DNA of 64,000 bases, taken from Christiangramia echinicola DSM 19838 (GTDB lineage Bacteria > Bacteroidota > Bacteroidia > Flavobacteriales > Flavobacteriaceae). This document shows positions 52,814-62,560 of this stretch, in pieces. Location: positions 107,305 through 171,304 of the forward strand of contig NZ_AUHG01000018.1 in assembly GCF_000423065.1 (NCBI RefSeq), written 5' to 3'. The notes beneath the pieces were generated by a model that did not search any database, had not been told where the DNA came from, and worked only from the letters and a program-made list of their open reading frames with translations. Numbering within the stretch: the stretch's first letter is position 1; the number at the start of each line of letters is the position of its first letter. Made by a program: the position numbers and the translations under genes.

Positions 52814-53946
52814 TTTACCGCCTTGTCAATTTCAGAAAGCAGCCACAAATAGTCTTTACGATTGGAAACAAAATCGAGCCCTGAGATGTCTATCACCTGC
52901 ACTTTCATATTGCTCTGAGACTTAATAAAATTTAAATAGCTTTTATTGATGTCTATCAAATATTCCGGCTGGATATTCTGTTCATAATCACGGCCGCGTT
53001 TTTTAATATTTTCCAGCAATCTATCGGTATTTTGGTATAGATATATGTACAACTCAGGCTTCACCAGCTCTTTATACATCAAGTGAAAGAGTTTATGATA
53101 TAAAGAATATTCATCTTCATGAAGCGTGATCTTGGCAAAGATCAGGGATTTGAAAACATCATAGTCGGAAATAACAAAATCCTTAAAAAGATCATATTGT
53201 GCGAGATCATCTGAAAGCTGCTGATAACGGTCGGCGAGAAAGGACATTTCTAGCGGAAAAGCATAACGCTCCTTATTCTCGTAGAACTTTGGTAAAAATG
53301 GATTGTCCTTAAAACGTTCCAGGATCAATTTAGCGTTGAAATCTTCAGAGATCATGGTTGAAAAACTGGTTTTCCCGGCCCCAATATTCCCCTCGACCGC
53401 GATATAATTGCAGGTTGGAAAATTGAAATTCATTTCGGGCTTGGTAAGTTTTTCTGCAGTAACCGAAATTTCAGAAGTATCTGTAGTCTCTTTTAATAAC
53501 TGGCTCATCCTTTTTCCGGAAACTGGGTGCTTCTCTGAAGCGGCAATATCATTCAAAGGTTGTAATACAAAACTGCGATCAGGAATCCCTGGATGCGGAA
53601 CAATTAAAGATCCGGTTTCTATTACTTCCTCTCCAAAAAGGAGTATATCAAGATCTATCGTCCTGTTTTGATAGTTTTCAGCATTAGATCGCTCTCTTCC
53701 CAGCTCATTTTCAATATCCAGAAGTTGAGTTAATACATCCTGAGCATCTAACCTGGTGGAAACGGAAATACAGGCATTAAAAAACGCATTCCCTTCAAAG
53801 CCCCAGGCCGGGGTCTCATAAATTTTTGAAACTTCAAGGATCCAACCAATGTTTTGGTGTATCTTTTCAAGGGCCATTTGCAGGTAACCAAGCCGGTCGC
53901 CAATGTTGCTTCCCAGTGCTAATATTACTGTTTTAGGGGATTTCAA
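52810..53946 (-). CDS. folK: fusion of HPPK (FolK) and deoxynucleoside kinase
   Basis: 378 residues in two parts. Residues 1-160 are 6-hydroxymethyl-7,8-dihydropterin pyrophosphokinase (ALGSNIGDR, NRTIDLDILLFG, HP..P.RSFVL). Residues about 170-378 are a deoxynucleoside kinase with P-loop YIAVEGNIGAGKTSF (near 182-195) and a lid with RGRDYEQNI. The fusion is a known feature of Bacteroidota. It joins folate synthesis with deoxynucleotide salvage; the first half acts with dihydropterin. Confidence 0.93.
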   Translation of the reverse strand: MKSPKTVILALGSNIGDRLGYLQMALEKIHQNIGWILEVSKIYETPAWGFEGNAFFNACISVSTRLDAQDVLTQLLDIENELGRERSNAENYQNRTIDLDILLFGEEVIETGSLIVPHPGIPDRSFVLQPLNDIAASEKHPVSGKRMSQLLKETTDTSEISVTAEKLTKPEMNFNFPTCNYIAVEGNIGAGKTSFSTMISEDFNAKLILERFKDNPFLPKFYENKERYAFPLEMSFLADRYQQLSDDLAQYDLFKDFVISDYDVFKSLIFAKITLHEDEYSLYHKLFHLMYKELVKPELYIYLYQNTDRLLENIKKRGRDYEQNIQPEYLIDINKSYLNFIKSQSNMKVQVIDISGLDFVSNRKDYLWLLSEIDKAVN

Positions 53947-54052
53947 GACGTATTAAGAAAATTTTAATAGGTAGCGCAAAATAATTTCACAGCAAATTAA
54001 GCAAAACAAAAGCACATACTCTTAATTTTGATAAAAGACTTAATAACAAAAT

Positions 54053-54757
54053 TTGGCAAAACTCTACCTGAAAGAAAAGCTTAAGGCTCAGCAAATATAT
54101 ATGATCCTTACTGCTTTGTTTATCGCTTCCCTGGTTGTTTCCAACCTTATCTTTCAAAAGTTTTTTTACTGGGATTTTTTCGGACTTTACACTTTTGAAA
54201 TATCGGTTGGCATCCTGCCTTACCCCGTGACTTTTCTTATCACAGATATTATTAGTGAGGTCTACGGAAAAAAGAAAGCGAACCAGGTTGTGACCACAGG
54301 TATTTTTGCATCGTTCTTTTCTTTATTGATAGTTTATATAGCAGATGCCGTGCCGGCCACAAGCTGGTCACCAATAGGTGATTCACTATTCGAAAAGGTT
54401 TTTGGAGCGACCGCAATCGCGGTTTTTGCCTCGATGGTGGCTTATCTACTGGCACAGTATATAGATATACAATTGTTCCATTTCTGGAAAAGACTAACTA
54501 AAGGCAAACATTTATGGCTGAGAAATAACTTTTCAACTTTTCTTTCACAGTTCGTAGATACTTTTTCGGTCTTGTTTTTGCTTTGTAGTTTTGGAAAGAT
54601 AGATTGGGAACTATTTAATGGACTGTTACTTAGCGGATTTTTATTCAAAGTAATTATTGCCGCAGTTGATACTCCATTTTTATATGCCGCAGTATATGGA
54701 TTGAGAAAATATTTCAATCTAAAACCTGCGGAAGAACTCAAATTTGAAGCTGTATAG
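54053..54757 (+). CDS. queuosine precursor transporter (VUT/YhhQ family)
   Basis: 234 residues, about six membrane helices. The pattern VSNLIFQKFFYWDFFG...YPVTFLITDIISEVYGKKKANQVV is typical of the family, with the conserved DxxxEVYG. YhhQ-type proteins take up queuosine precursors such as preQ1 or preQ0. The start is a TTG (AKLYLKEK); the next ATG is 16 codons on. Its 3' end overlaps the coding frame given for the next gene if the first Met is used, so the later start is preferred there. Confidence 0.8.
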   Translation: MAKLYLKEKLKAQQIYMILTALFIASLVVSNLIFQKFFYWDFFGLYTFEISVGILPYPVTFLITDIISEVYGKKKANQVVTTGIFASFFSLLIVYIADAVPATSWSPIGDSLFEKVFGATAIAVFASMVAYLLAQYIDIQLFHFWKRLTKGKHLWLRNNFSTFLSQFVDTFSVLFLLCSFGKIDWELFNGLLLSGFLFKVIIAAVDTPFLYAAVYGLRKYFNLKPAEELKFEAV

Positions 54758-54788
54758 ATTTACAGCAACTAACAAATTTTATCAAAAG

Positions 54789-57494
54789 ATGAAAAAAGCT
54801 TTAAAAATATTCGGTTTTATTATACTCACCATTATCATTTTATTGATCGTGGCTCCATTCGTTTTTGAATCTCAGCTAAAAGACCTCGTGAAGAAAACAA
54901 TGAATGATAATTTAAATGCCCAGGTAGATTTTAAAGATATCGACCTTAGTATGTTCCGCAGTTTTCCGCAGGCAACTTTGGTAATAGAAGATCTTAGTAT
55001 TATTAATAATGAACCTTTTAAGGGCGACACACTGGCGTTGGGTGAAGAAGTTACGTTAGAGATGTCTATAAAAGAACTTTTTAAAAGTAGCGACGAAGCT
55101 AAAAAGATAGATCGCCTTAGCCTTAACAATGCCTACGTCAACATTAAAGTAGACTCGCTTGGAAACGCCAATTATGATATTGCGGTTGAGGACACTACCA
55201 CTTCTACTTCTAACAGCAAACCTTTTAGCCTGGATCTTAAACATTATGAGATCAATAATTCCAGGGTGAAATATGATGACAAGAGTTCTAAGATTTCAAT
55301 GGATATCGAGAATTTGAACCATGAAGGGAATGGTGATTTCTCTTTAGATCAGTCTGAACTTGATACGTATTCTGAAGCTTTAGTTTCACTTGATTATGAT
55401 GGGGTCAATTATCTAAATCAAAATTCTGTGATCCTGGATGCAGTTTTCCAAATGGATCTGGAGAACATGAAATATACGTTCCTGGAAAACGAAGCTAAAG
55501 TAAACCAGTTACCGCTGACTTTTGATGGATATGTTCAGGTAAATAATGAGGATACTGAAATGGATATTACTTTTAAAACTCCATCTTCAGATTTCAAGAA
55601 CTTCCTGGGTGTAATCCCTGAGATCTATGCGAAGAATATTGAGAATGTAGATACCAATGGTGATTTTGTGGTTAACGGAAGGATCTTCGGAAAAGCTGAC
55701 GTCACATTTATTCCAAAAATGGATATCAAGATCACCTCTAATAATGCCTCTTTTAAATATCCCGATCTTCCAAAAAGTGTGCAGGATATCAATTTAGACA
55801 TGGAAGTATTAAATGACACCGGTCTTGCCGAAGAAACTTATATCAATATAAAGAATGCAACATTTAGAATAGATCAGGATAGGTTTACCGCCAACGGAAA
55901 TATTAGTAACCTTACTGAAAATATGCTGGTGGACCTGGCTCTGAAAGGAACCATAAATCTTGCGAATATCAGCCAGGCATATCCTTTGGAAATGGAACAG
56001 GATCTAAACGGGATCCTTACCGCCGATGTTAAGACCAGTTTTGATATGAATTCTATAGAAAAGGAGCAATATCAGAATGTGAAAAGTAGTGGTACCGCTT
56101 CCATTCGAAATTTTAAATATTCTTCTCCCGAAATTCCTAACGAAGTACAGATCTCTAATGCAGATATGAGCTTTAACCAGGGGAATGTAAGAGTCCCAGA
56201 TTTGAAAATGACCACAGGTAAAACAGATATTTCTGCTTCAGGATCACTGCAAAATCTTATTGGGTTTTTACTGACAGATGAGCAATTAAAAGGAAATTTC
56301 CAGGTACAATCAAACACATTTTCTGTAAATGATTTTATGGTCGCCGAAACTGAAGAGATCACTACAACAGATGAGAACGGAAAGGACCAAACCGTGGCAA
56401 AAACTACCGGAAAGGAAGCCGTTAAAGTTCCTTCTTTCCTTGATATGGAACTTAGGTTTACTGCAAATACGGTTATTTACGATAACCTTGAACTTAAGAA
56501 CGCGAAAGGTTTGCTCATCATACGAGATGAAACCGCAAGATTACAGGATATTTCAACTAATATTTTTAACGGTAGCATTGGAATGAACGGATTAGTTTCT
56601 ACGAAGAACCAAACTCCGGTTTTTGAAATGGATCTAAACCTGAACTCTCTGGATATCGCTTCTTCTTTCAACGGCCTAGAATTAATGCAAAGTCTTGCTC
56701 CTCTGGCCAGTGCTATCGAAGGTAAACTTCAGTCTACCATGAGCCTTAAAGGTAATTTGAATGAAGATCTTACTCCGCAATTATCAAGTCTTGTAGGTAA
56801 TGCTTTAGCTGAATTATTAACTGCAGAAATCAACCCGAAAAAAGCTGCTTTATTATCTAAACTTGATAGCCAGCTGAACTTCATTGATTTCAATGATATT
56901 GATCTAAGCAAGCTAAAAACAAATCTAACATTTCAAGACGGGATGGTGCAGATCGCCCCTATGAATTTCAATATTAAAGGCATAGATTTTCAGGTTGCGG
57001 GTAGTCACGGTTTTGATATGAACATGAATTATGACCTCAAACTAGACGTACCGGCAAGATATCTTGGTTCTGAAGTTGGAAAAACTCTGGGTAAGCTAAG
57101 CGGTGAAACTATTGAAAATACTACTGTAGAATTACCCATTGGGATTACCGGTAATTTCCAGAGTCCGCAGATCAAGGTAAATATGCAGCAGGCAGTGAAC
57201 AATCTTACGCAGAAAGTGGTTGCCCAGCAAAAAAAGAATCTTGAAAACAAGGCGGTAGATGCGATCAATGATATTCTTCAGGGAAAAAGAGATCCTAATA
57301 AGCCTTTCGATAAAAATGATACCACGGCTGTAAACAATCAGAAAACCGACACTACTTCTGCCAAAGTTCCGGTTACTAAAAGAGATTCGATAAATAAATC
57401 CTCACAGAAACAGGTCGAAGATGCAGCGAAGAATATATTAGGTGGATTATTAAATAATTCCAGGAAGAAAAAGGATACTACAAAAAAAAATTAA
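54789..57494 (+). CDS. AsmA-family protein
   Basis: I chose the ATG at 54789 (MKKALKIFGFIILTIIILLIVAPFVF), giving about 901 residues; an upstream ATG at 54744 overlaps the previous gene. After the single N-terminal membrane helix follow long beta-rich stretches with DxSxxxxFP (SMFRSFPQATLVIEDLSI) and LSGxL motifs. C-terminal residues (LDVPARYLGSEVGKTLGKLSG and a K/T/S-rich end) match AsmA-like proteins, which resemble lipid-transfer bridges (YhdP, TamB). It probably works in the envelope, moving phospholipid between membranes. Confidence 0.85.
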   Translation: MKKALKIFGFIILTIIILLIVAPFVFESQLKDLVKKTMNDNLNAQVDFKDIDLSMFRSFPQATLVIEDLSIINNEPFKGDTLALGEEVTLEMSIKELFKSSDEAKKIDRLSLNNAYVNIKVDSLGNANYDIAVEDTTTSTSNSKPFSLDLKHYEINNSRVKYDDKSSKISMDIENLNHEGNGDFSLDQSELDTYSEALVSLDYDGVNYLNQNSVILDAVFQMDLENMKYTFLENEAKVNQLPLTFDGYVQVNNEDTEMDITFKTPSSDFKNFLGVIPEIYAKNIENVDTNGDFVVNGRIFGKADVTFIPKMDIKITSNNASFKYPDLPKSVQDINLDMEVLNDTGLAEETYINIKNATFRIDQDRFTANGNISNLTENMLVDLALKGTINLANISQAYPLEMEQDLNGILTADVKTSFDMNSIEKEQYQNVKSSGTASIRNFKYSSPEIPNEVQISNADMSFNQGNVRVPDLKMTTGKTDISASGSLQNLIGFLLTDEQLKGNFQVQSNTFSVNDFMVAETEEITTTDENGKDQTVAKTTGKEAVKVPSFLDMELRFTANTVIYDNLELKNAKGLLIIRDETARLQDISTNIFNGSIGMNGLVSTKNQTPVFEMDLNLNSLDIASSFNGLELMQSLAPLASAIEGKLQSTMSLKGNLNEDLTPQLSSLVGNALAELLTAEINPKKAALLSKLDSQLNFIDFNDIDLSKLKTNLTFQDGMVQIAPMNFNIKGIDFQVAGSHGFDMNMNYDLKLDVPARYLGSEVGKTLGKLSGETIENTTVELPIGITGNFQSPQIKVNMQQAVNNLTQKVVAQQKKNLENKAVDAINDILQGKRDPNKPFDKNDTTAVNNQKTDTTSAKVPVTKRDSINKSSQKQVEDAAKNILGGLLNNSRKKKDTTKKN

Positions 57495-58247
57495 TAGCGG
57501 CACTTCGACAAGCTCAGTGCTACAATCTACTCTAAGCGTCACCCTGAACTTGTTTCAGGGTCTCAGAATAGATGCTGAATCGAGTTTAGCAGGACAGAAA
57601 TCATAAATCATCCCGACCAAAGGGAGGGATCTAATTGTAGGTGTAAATTCAATATGAGATTTCTCCTGTGCTATGCTCCGTCGAAATGACCTTCAGGATT
57701 TCGCAAAAATACTACTCAACTTATGCACGTCACCCTGAACTTGTTTCAGGGTCTCAGAATAGATGCTGAATCGAGTTCAGCAGGACAAAGATTATAAATC
57801 ATCCCGACCAAAGTGAGAGATCTAATTTAAAGCAGTATTTCAATATAAGATTTCTCTTTCGCTATGCTCTGTCGAAATGACCTTCAGGATTTCGCAAAAA
57901 TACCTCTCAACTTATGCACGTCACCCTGAACTTGTTTCAGGGACTCAAAATAGATTCTGAATCGAGTTTAGCAGGACAGAAATTATAAGTCATCCCGACC
58001 AAAGGGAGAGATCTAATTTAAGCAGTATTTCCATATGAGATTTCTCCTGTGCTATGCTCCATCGAAATGACCTTCAGGATTTCGCAAACATACCCCATAA
58101 CTTATGCACGTCACCCTGAACTTGTTTCAGGGTCTCAAAGTAGATGCTGAATCGAGTTCAGCATGAGGAAAAAACGTATTTGAAGTCACCGCGAACCTAG
58201 TGAAGCAGTCTACACACGAGATTCTTTCGCTTTGCTCAGAATGAGCA
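57495..58247. other. 753-bp gene-free region filled by tandem repeats
   Basis: Between the AsmA-like gene and the convergent DUF2797 gene. It contains no gene. The array at 57537-58160 occupies most of it. At 57500-57525 a further dispersed element CTTCGACAAGCTCAGTGC is present, a common interspersed sequence of this group. The last 90 bp are unassigned. Confidence 0.6.
57537..58160. repeat. tandem repeat array, 191-bp unit, 3.3 copies
   Basis: Units begin with CGTCACCCTGAACTTG at 57537, 57728, 57919 and 58109, so the period is 191, 191 and 190 bp; the last copy stops near 58160. Each unit holds an inverted repeat CCCTGAACTTGTTTCAGGG, then CTGAATCGAGTTCAG, CATCCCGACCAAAG and GTCGAAATGACCTTCAGGATT. 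Copies differ by scattered point changes. The unit resembles interspersed palindromic elements of Flavobacteriia; related fragments lie at 40141-40205. Confidence 0.85.
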
Positions 58248-59045
58248 TTAAACCAGAACTTTCATTTCTACAACCAGCCCTTCATTACCTCTAATATTGA
58301 AAACAGTTCCATCCTCAAATATGAGGTACTGACCTTTGATTCCTCTAAGAACTCCTTCGTAAAATGGGTTTTTCACAAGGTTCAAAGATTTCACCTTCTC
58401 TGGAAATTGCTGCACCGGGAATTTGATCTCGGTTTCTTTATTATTAGCGATATAATATTCCCTGGCTTCTTCAGGTATAAATTCCTTCAGTTTTTCACGC
58501 TCCTCTTCCAGATTAAGATCTCTGATATCATTGGTGAGCATTTTTCTCCAGTTAGTCTTATCTGAAACATGATCTTTTAAAGCCACTTCGGTGATCCCGG
58601 CTAGATACCTATTAGGCACCTCAACGATCTCAATAGCTTCATGTGCACCCTGATCTATCCACCTGGTGAGCACCTGTGTCTTTCTGGTCACCCCAACTTT
58701 CACATCGCTGGAATTAGCCAGGTAAACAATATGTGGCTGAAGCTGTGATCGTTTTTCATATTCCAGATCACGATCTGCCTCACCTAAATGAGCCTTACTT
58801 TTCTCAGGGCTAATAACCCAATCTCCAGCTTGTGGGATGGCGCTAAAACAATCATAGCAAAATCCCTGGCGGTAAATCTTCTTTTCCAGGGCGCAATTTA
58901 GACACTGATATCTAAGAAAATTGAGGCTCATTTTTTTCCCGAGCATCTGATTCATATTGATAAAATCATTTCCCCAAACAAGGTAATACTGAACCACATC
59001 AGTAATTTCTGTTCTCATTTTAGTTAGAACTCCTTCGTATCTCAT
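58248..59045 (-). CDS. DUF2797 family protein
   Basis: 265 residues. The start MRYEGVLTKMRTEITDVVQYYLV and a four-Cys knuckle (YQCLNCALEKKIYRQGFCYDC, CxxC and CxxC) followed by GVTRKTQVLTRWIDQGA (the GxT segment) match DUF2797. The family is of unknown function; the knuckle suggests nucleic acid binding. No lipobox or signal peptide. Convergent with the repeat array. Confidence 0.88.
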   Translation of the reverse strand: MRYEGVLTKMRTEITDVVQYYLVWGNDFINMNQMLGKKMSLNFLRYQCLNCALEKKIYRQGFCYDCFSAIPQAGDWVISPEKSKAHLGEADRDLEYEKRSQLQPHIVYLANSSDVKVGVTRKTQVLTRWIDQGAHEAIEIVEVPNRYLAGITEVALKDHVSDKTNWRKMLTNDIRDLNLEEEREKLKEFIPEEAREYYIANNKETEIKFPVQQFPEKVKSLNLVKNPFYEGVLRGIKGQYLIFEDGTVFNIRGNEGLVVEMKVLV

Positions 59046-59158
59046 CTAAATTTTTATTTTAAGACTGAATGAATTTTTTGCAGGCTACAAAGTTTCGTTT
59101 ATTTTTAACCAAATAACCGAACGCCCTTTAAATATAAGCGTTAAAGATAAGAAGAATA

Positions 59159-60670
59159 ATGCCAATTCCATTAGTCAATTCAATAGCTTCATGGTTTCTC
59201 AAAAAGAGAATTCATCAAATGGAATTGTTCATGAAGTACCCTAATGAGGTTCAGAATGAACTGCTTAAAGATCTTCTCACGAAAGCAAGAAACACTGAAA
59301 TTGGGAAGAAATATCATTTTGGAGAGATCAATTCTTATGAAACTTTCCGTGAACGGGTTCCAATCCAGAATTATGAGGATTACCAGGAGGTTATAGAGCG
59401 AAGCAGGAAAGGTGAAAATAATATATTCTGGCCCACTCCTATTCGGTGGTTTGCCAAGTCTAGTGGAACTACGAGTGCAAAGAGTAAATTTATTCCTGTG
59501 AGTCAGGATTCTTTAGAAGAATGCCATTATGCGGCAGGTAAAGACCTTCTTTGTATTTATCTGAATAATAATCCGCAGTCTCAGATGTTTACAGGAAAGA
59601 GTTTGCGCCTTGGAGGTAGCAAGGAATTATACCAGGAAAACGGAACTTCATACGGTGATCTTTCAGCTATTCTAATCGATAATATGCCATTCTGGGCAGA
59701 GTTCAGCAGTACGCCAAGCAACGAAGTTTCCTTAATGCACGACTGGGAATACAAAATGCAGGCGATCGTTGATGAAACTATAAAGGAAAAAGTGACCAGT
59801 CTGGCTGGTGTTCCTAGCTGGATGCTGGTATTACTTAATAATGTATTGGAAACTACGCGGAAACAAAGCCTTTTCGAAGTCTGGCCTCATTTGGAAGCCT
59901 ATTTTCATGGTGGAGTTAGTTTTGAACCTTATGCATCCCAATATCAAAAAATACTACCTAAAGAAGATTTCAGGTTTTATGAGATCTATAATGCATCTGA
60001 AGGTTTCTTCGCCTGCCAGGACCATAATGACACTAAGGATCTACTATTGATGCTTGATTACGGAATCTTTTATGAGTTCATCCCGATGGATGAGTATGGA
60101 ACCAACGAGGAAATGGCCATACCATTGAACGAGGTTGAAATTGGCAAAAATTATGCGGTTGTAATTACCACAAATGCCGGGCTATGGAGATATAAGATTG
60201 GAGATACCATAAGATTCACAAATTTGAATCCATACAGGATAAAGGTTTCAGGAAGAACTAAACACCATATCAATGTATTTGGGGAAGAACTGATCATTGA
60301 AAATGCAGAATCTGCATTGAAAAAGGTTTGCCTGATGACTAACTGTGAAATTATAGACTATACCGTGGCTCCCATCTTTATGGAAGGTAAAGAAAAGGGA
60401 GCACATGAATGGATCGTAGAATTCAAAACACCTCCAAGAGATTTTGATAATTTCACCAAACAATTAGATCTGGCTTTACAGGAAGTGAACAGTGACTATG
60501 AAGCCAAGCGCTATAATAATATGACGCTAAACATGCCAACGGTTCACCAGGCGAGAAAAGACCTTTTCTATGACTGGCTCAAGAAAAATGATAAAGTGGG
60601 TGGACAACATAAGGTACCTCGCCTGTCTAATTCCCGAACTTACCTTGAGGAATTACTAAAAATGGCATAA
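59159..60670 (+). CDS. GH3-family acyl-acid-amido synthetase-like protein
   Basis: 503 residues. The ANL-type adenylating motif is SSGTTSAKSKFIPVS; GGVSFEPY and YNASEGFF precede the C-terminal KVSGRTKHHINVFGEELI. This matches GH3 proteins, which in plants join amino acids to acyl acids; bacterial members are of unknown substrate. It lies 17 bp before the acetyltransferase gene and is probably cotranscribed with it. Confidence 0.88.
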   Translation: MPIPLVNSIASWFLKKRIHQMELFMKYPNEVQNELLKDLLTKARNTEIGKKYHFGEINSYETFRERVPIQNYEDYQEVIERSRKGENNIFWPTPIRWFAKSSGTTSAKSKFIPVSQDSLEECHYAAGKDLLCIYLNNNPQSQMFTGKSLRLGGSKELYQENGTSYGDLSAILIDNMPFWAEFSSTPSNEVSLMHDWEYKMQAIVDETIKEKVTSLAGVPSWMLVLLNNVLETTRKQSLFEVWPHLEAYFHGGVSFEPYASQYQKILPKEDFRFYEIYNASEGFFACQDHNDTKDLLLMLDYGIFYEFIPMDEYGTNEEMAIPLNEVEIGKNYAVVITTNAGLWRYKIGDTIRFTNLNPYRIKVSGRTKHHINVFGEELIIENAESALKKVCLMTNCEIIDYTVAPIFMEGKEKGAHEWIVEFKTPPRDFDNFTKQLDLALQEVNSDYEAKRYNNMTLNMPTVHQARKDLFYDWLKKNDKVGGQHKVPRLSNSRTYLEELLKMA

Positions 60671-60687
60671 ATTAAATTCAAATAAAT

Positions 60688-61284
60688 ATGGCTACTGAAA
60701 AAGAAAAAATACCTGCTCAACTGCCATATTATGCTTTGGATGAAGAACTTTCTCAGGAGCGACTAGCGGCTCAGAAAGCCTGTTTTAGGATAAACTCTAT
60801 TTCACCGGAACTAGCGGAAGAATGTAATGAGATACTTAAGGAATTACTGGGTTCTACTAAAGAAAACTTCTATATAGAACCTCCCTTTCATTGTGATTAT
60901 GGCCACAATATTTCTCTAGGGGATAATTTCTATTCCAATTACAATCCCATCATTCTCGATTGCGCCGAAGTCAGCATTGGCGATAATGTGATGTTGGTTC
61001 CAAATGTGAGTATTTTTACCGCCGGGCATCCTGTACATGCGAAAAAAAGGAATGAAGGATTGGAATATTCTATTCCGGTAACAATAGGTAATAACATTTG
61101 GATTGGTGGAAATACGGTAATTAACCCTGGGATTAATATTAGAGATAATACAGTGATAGGTTCTGGAAGTGTTCTAACCAGGGATATTCCTTCGAATGTG
61201 ATCGCCGCGGGAAATCCTTGTAAAGTGATCAAGGAGATCACTGGGAATGATAAGAACTATTATTTTAAAAAACGGCGGTTTTAG
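60688..61284 (+). CDS. maltose/galactoside-type O-acetyltransferase
   Basis: 198 residues. The N-terminal helical segment (AAQKACFRINSI...) is followed by a left-handed beta helix with hexapeptide repeats (IGDNVMLVPNVSIFTAGHPVHAKKR, GNNIWIGGNTVINPGINI, GSGSVLTRDIPSNVIAAGNP). His in FTAGHP is the catalytic residue of this family. It transfers acetyl from CoA to a sugar or similar acceptor. A terminator follows. Confidence 0.88.
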   Translation: MATEKEKIPAQLPYYALDEELSQERLAAQKACFRINSISPELAEECNEILKELLGSTKENFYIEPPFHCDYGHNISLGDNFYSNYNPIILDCAEVSIGDNVMLVPNVSIFTAGHPVHAKKRNEGLEYSIPVTIGNNIWIGGNTVINPGINIRDNTVIGSGSVLTRDIPSNVIAAGNPCKVIKEITGNDKNYYFKKRRF

Positions 61285-61321
61285 AATAAGCTTGATATGG
61301 TTTTTATGAATCTCATCAAAT

Positions 61322-61354
61322 AAAAAACGCCTCAGAAAACCTGAGGCGCTTTTA
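61322..61354. terminator. bidirectional terminator between acetyltransferase and porV
   Basis: CGCCTCAG (61328-61335), AAAAC loop, CTGAGGCG (61341-61348), with T run on the right and A run on the left. It serves both the acetyltransferase and the convergent porV. Confidence 0.85.
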
Positions 61355-61375
61355 ATATAAGCCTATATAATTACT

Positions 61376-62548
61376 TTAAAAGCTAGCTGCTGTAGCTGTA
61401 TTATCGGGATTTTCAGTTTTAACTTTTGATCCTAGATCTATACTCAGTGAAAATTTCATTACGTTATCCTGCTTGAAACTTATATCATTTTGTATAGGTG
61501 ACTGATAAGCAAAATCAAAAAGGAATCTGTCATAGGCAAATCCGGCGCCCAGGGTTACATGATTACGATATCCCTTCTCTCTACTTTGAGTGATATATCC
61601 CGTGCGCAACTTCAGGTTTTCATTAAAACTGAATTCTGTACCGAAAGAAAAGATCACTTCTTTCATCTCCTCAGAAAATCCACCGGGAGCATCTCCAAAA
61701 CTGGAGAACCATCCTCCAACCACGGTTTCATCTGGCAGGTTTCTTTGATCATCTGTAGCCGGCACTAAAAATTTTAAAGCTTCCGCGTAAAATGAAAGAA
61801 CATCATTAGTACCACTGGCAATATGATACCCACCTCCCAGCTTCAGGGAAGTAGGTAATGGATAAGAATATCCTGATTCTTCGGCATATTCAAGTTTGGA
61901 GCCTAAATTCTTCAGATTAAATCCAAGCGTCCACTTATTCTCTCTTGCTGCAATTGGAGCCGAAGCATAATAACCTGAAATATCAGCACTCACAGCATTG
62001 GCTGTTTTAAACTGAACATTCGAACTTCCCAAGTTATCGGCAATATTTGATCTAATATAACGACCTGAAATTGCCATCCCAAATTTCTCATTTAGCAAAA
62101 GACTATATGATAAGTCAAAGGCCATTTCATTAGGATTATAATTTCCCTGATTTAAGATCTCATTGCCCATAAGCTCTTCTACCTCGACTTCTCCAAAACT
62201 GAAATATGTTAATGACCCGCTTAAGGCCGAGCGTTCATTAAGCATTTGATGGTAAGCCACATTTGCATGAAATACATCATCGGCATATCCAATGAACTGT
62301 GGAATATAAGACAGTCCAACTCCTCTGGATTCCAATCCTGCAAATAGGAATTTTGCCGGATTATGAAATTGCCCAAAATCATCTGGTAGCGTAGCTACTC
62401 CGGTTTCTCCCATTCCTCCTGCTCTTGCATCGGGAACGACCTGCAGAAATGGTGCCCCTGTAATGACGGGGCGTACCAGATCCTGACTTATTGCTGAATG
62501 GGCTGATAAAATGCTAACCAGACCAAATAGTATATTATTAATTTTCAT
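61376..62548 (-). CDS. porV: type IX secretion outer-membrane protein PorV-like
   Basis: 390 residues. A signal peptide (MKINNILFGLVSILSAHSAISQ) and a FadL-like beta barrel. Just after the signal is VITGAPFLQVVPDARAGGMGETGVATLPD..GQFHNPAKF, the PorV/LptO signature. PorV binds the C-terminal signal of type IX cargo and passes it to the attachment complex. It lies 12 bp after a large repeat protein gene whose C-terminus resembles a cargo signal, so it may be a dedicated paralogue. Confidence 0.85.
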   Translation of the reverse strand: MKINNILFGLVSILSAHSAISQDLVRPVITGAPFLQVVPDARAGGMGETGVATLPDDFGQFHNPAKFLFAGLESRGVGLSYIPQFIGYADDVFHANVAYHQMLNERSALSGSLTYFSFGEVEVEELMGNEILNQGNYNPNEMAFDLSYSLLLNEKFGMAISGRYIRSNIADNLGSSNVQFKTANAVSADISGYYASAPIAARENKWTLGFNLKNLGSKLEYAEESGYSYPLPTSLKLGGGYHIASGTNDVLSFYAEALKFLVPATDDQRNLPDETVVGGWFSSFGDAPGGFSEEMKEVIFSFGTEFSFNENLKLRTGYITQSREKGYRNHVTLGAGFAYDRFLFDFAYQSPIQNDISFKQDNVMKFSLSIDLGSKVKTENPDNTATAASF

Positions 62549-62560
62549 GATTCTTTATTT

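Noticed and set aside
57537..58160. CRISPR-like array of repeats
   Set aside because: The units are 191 bp, nearly identical throughout, and have no unique spacers or neighbouring cas genes.
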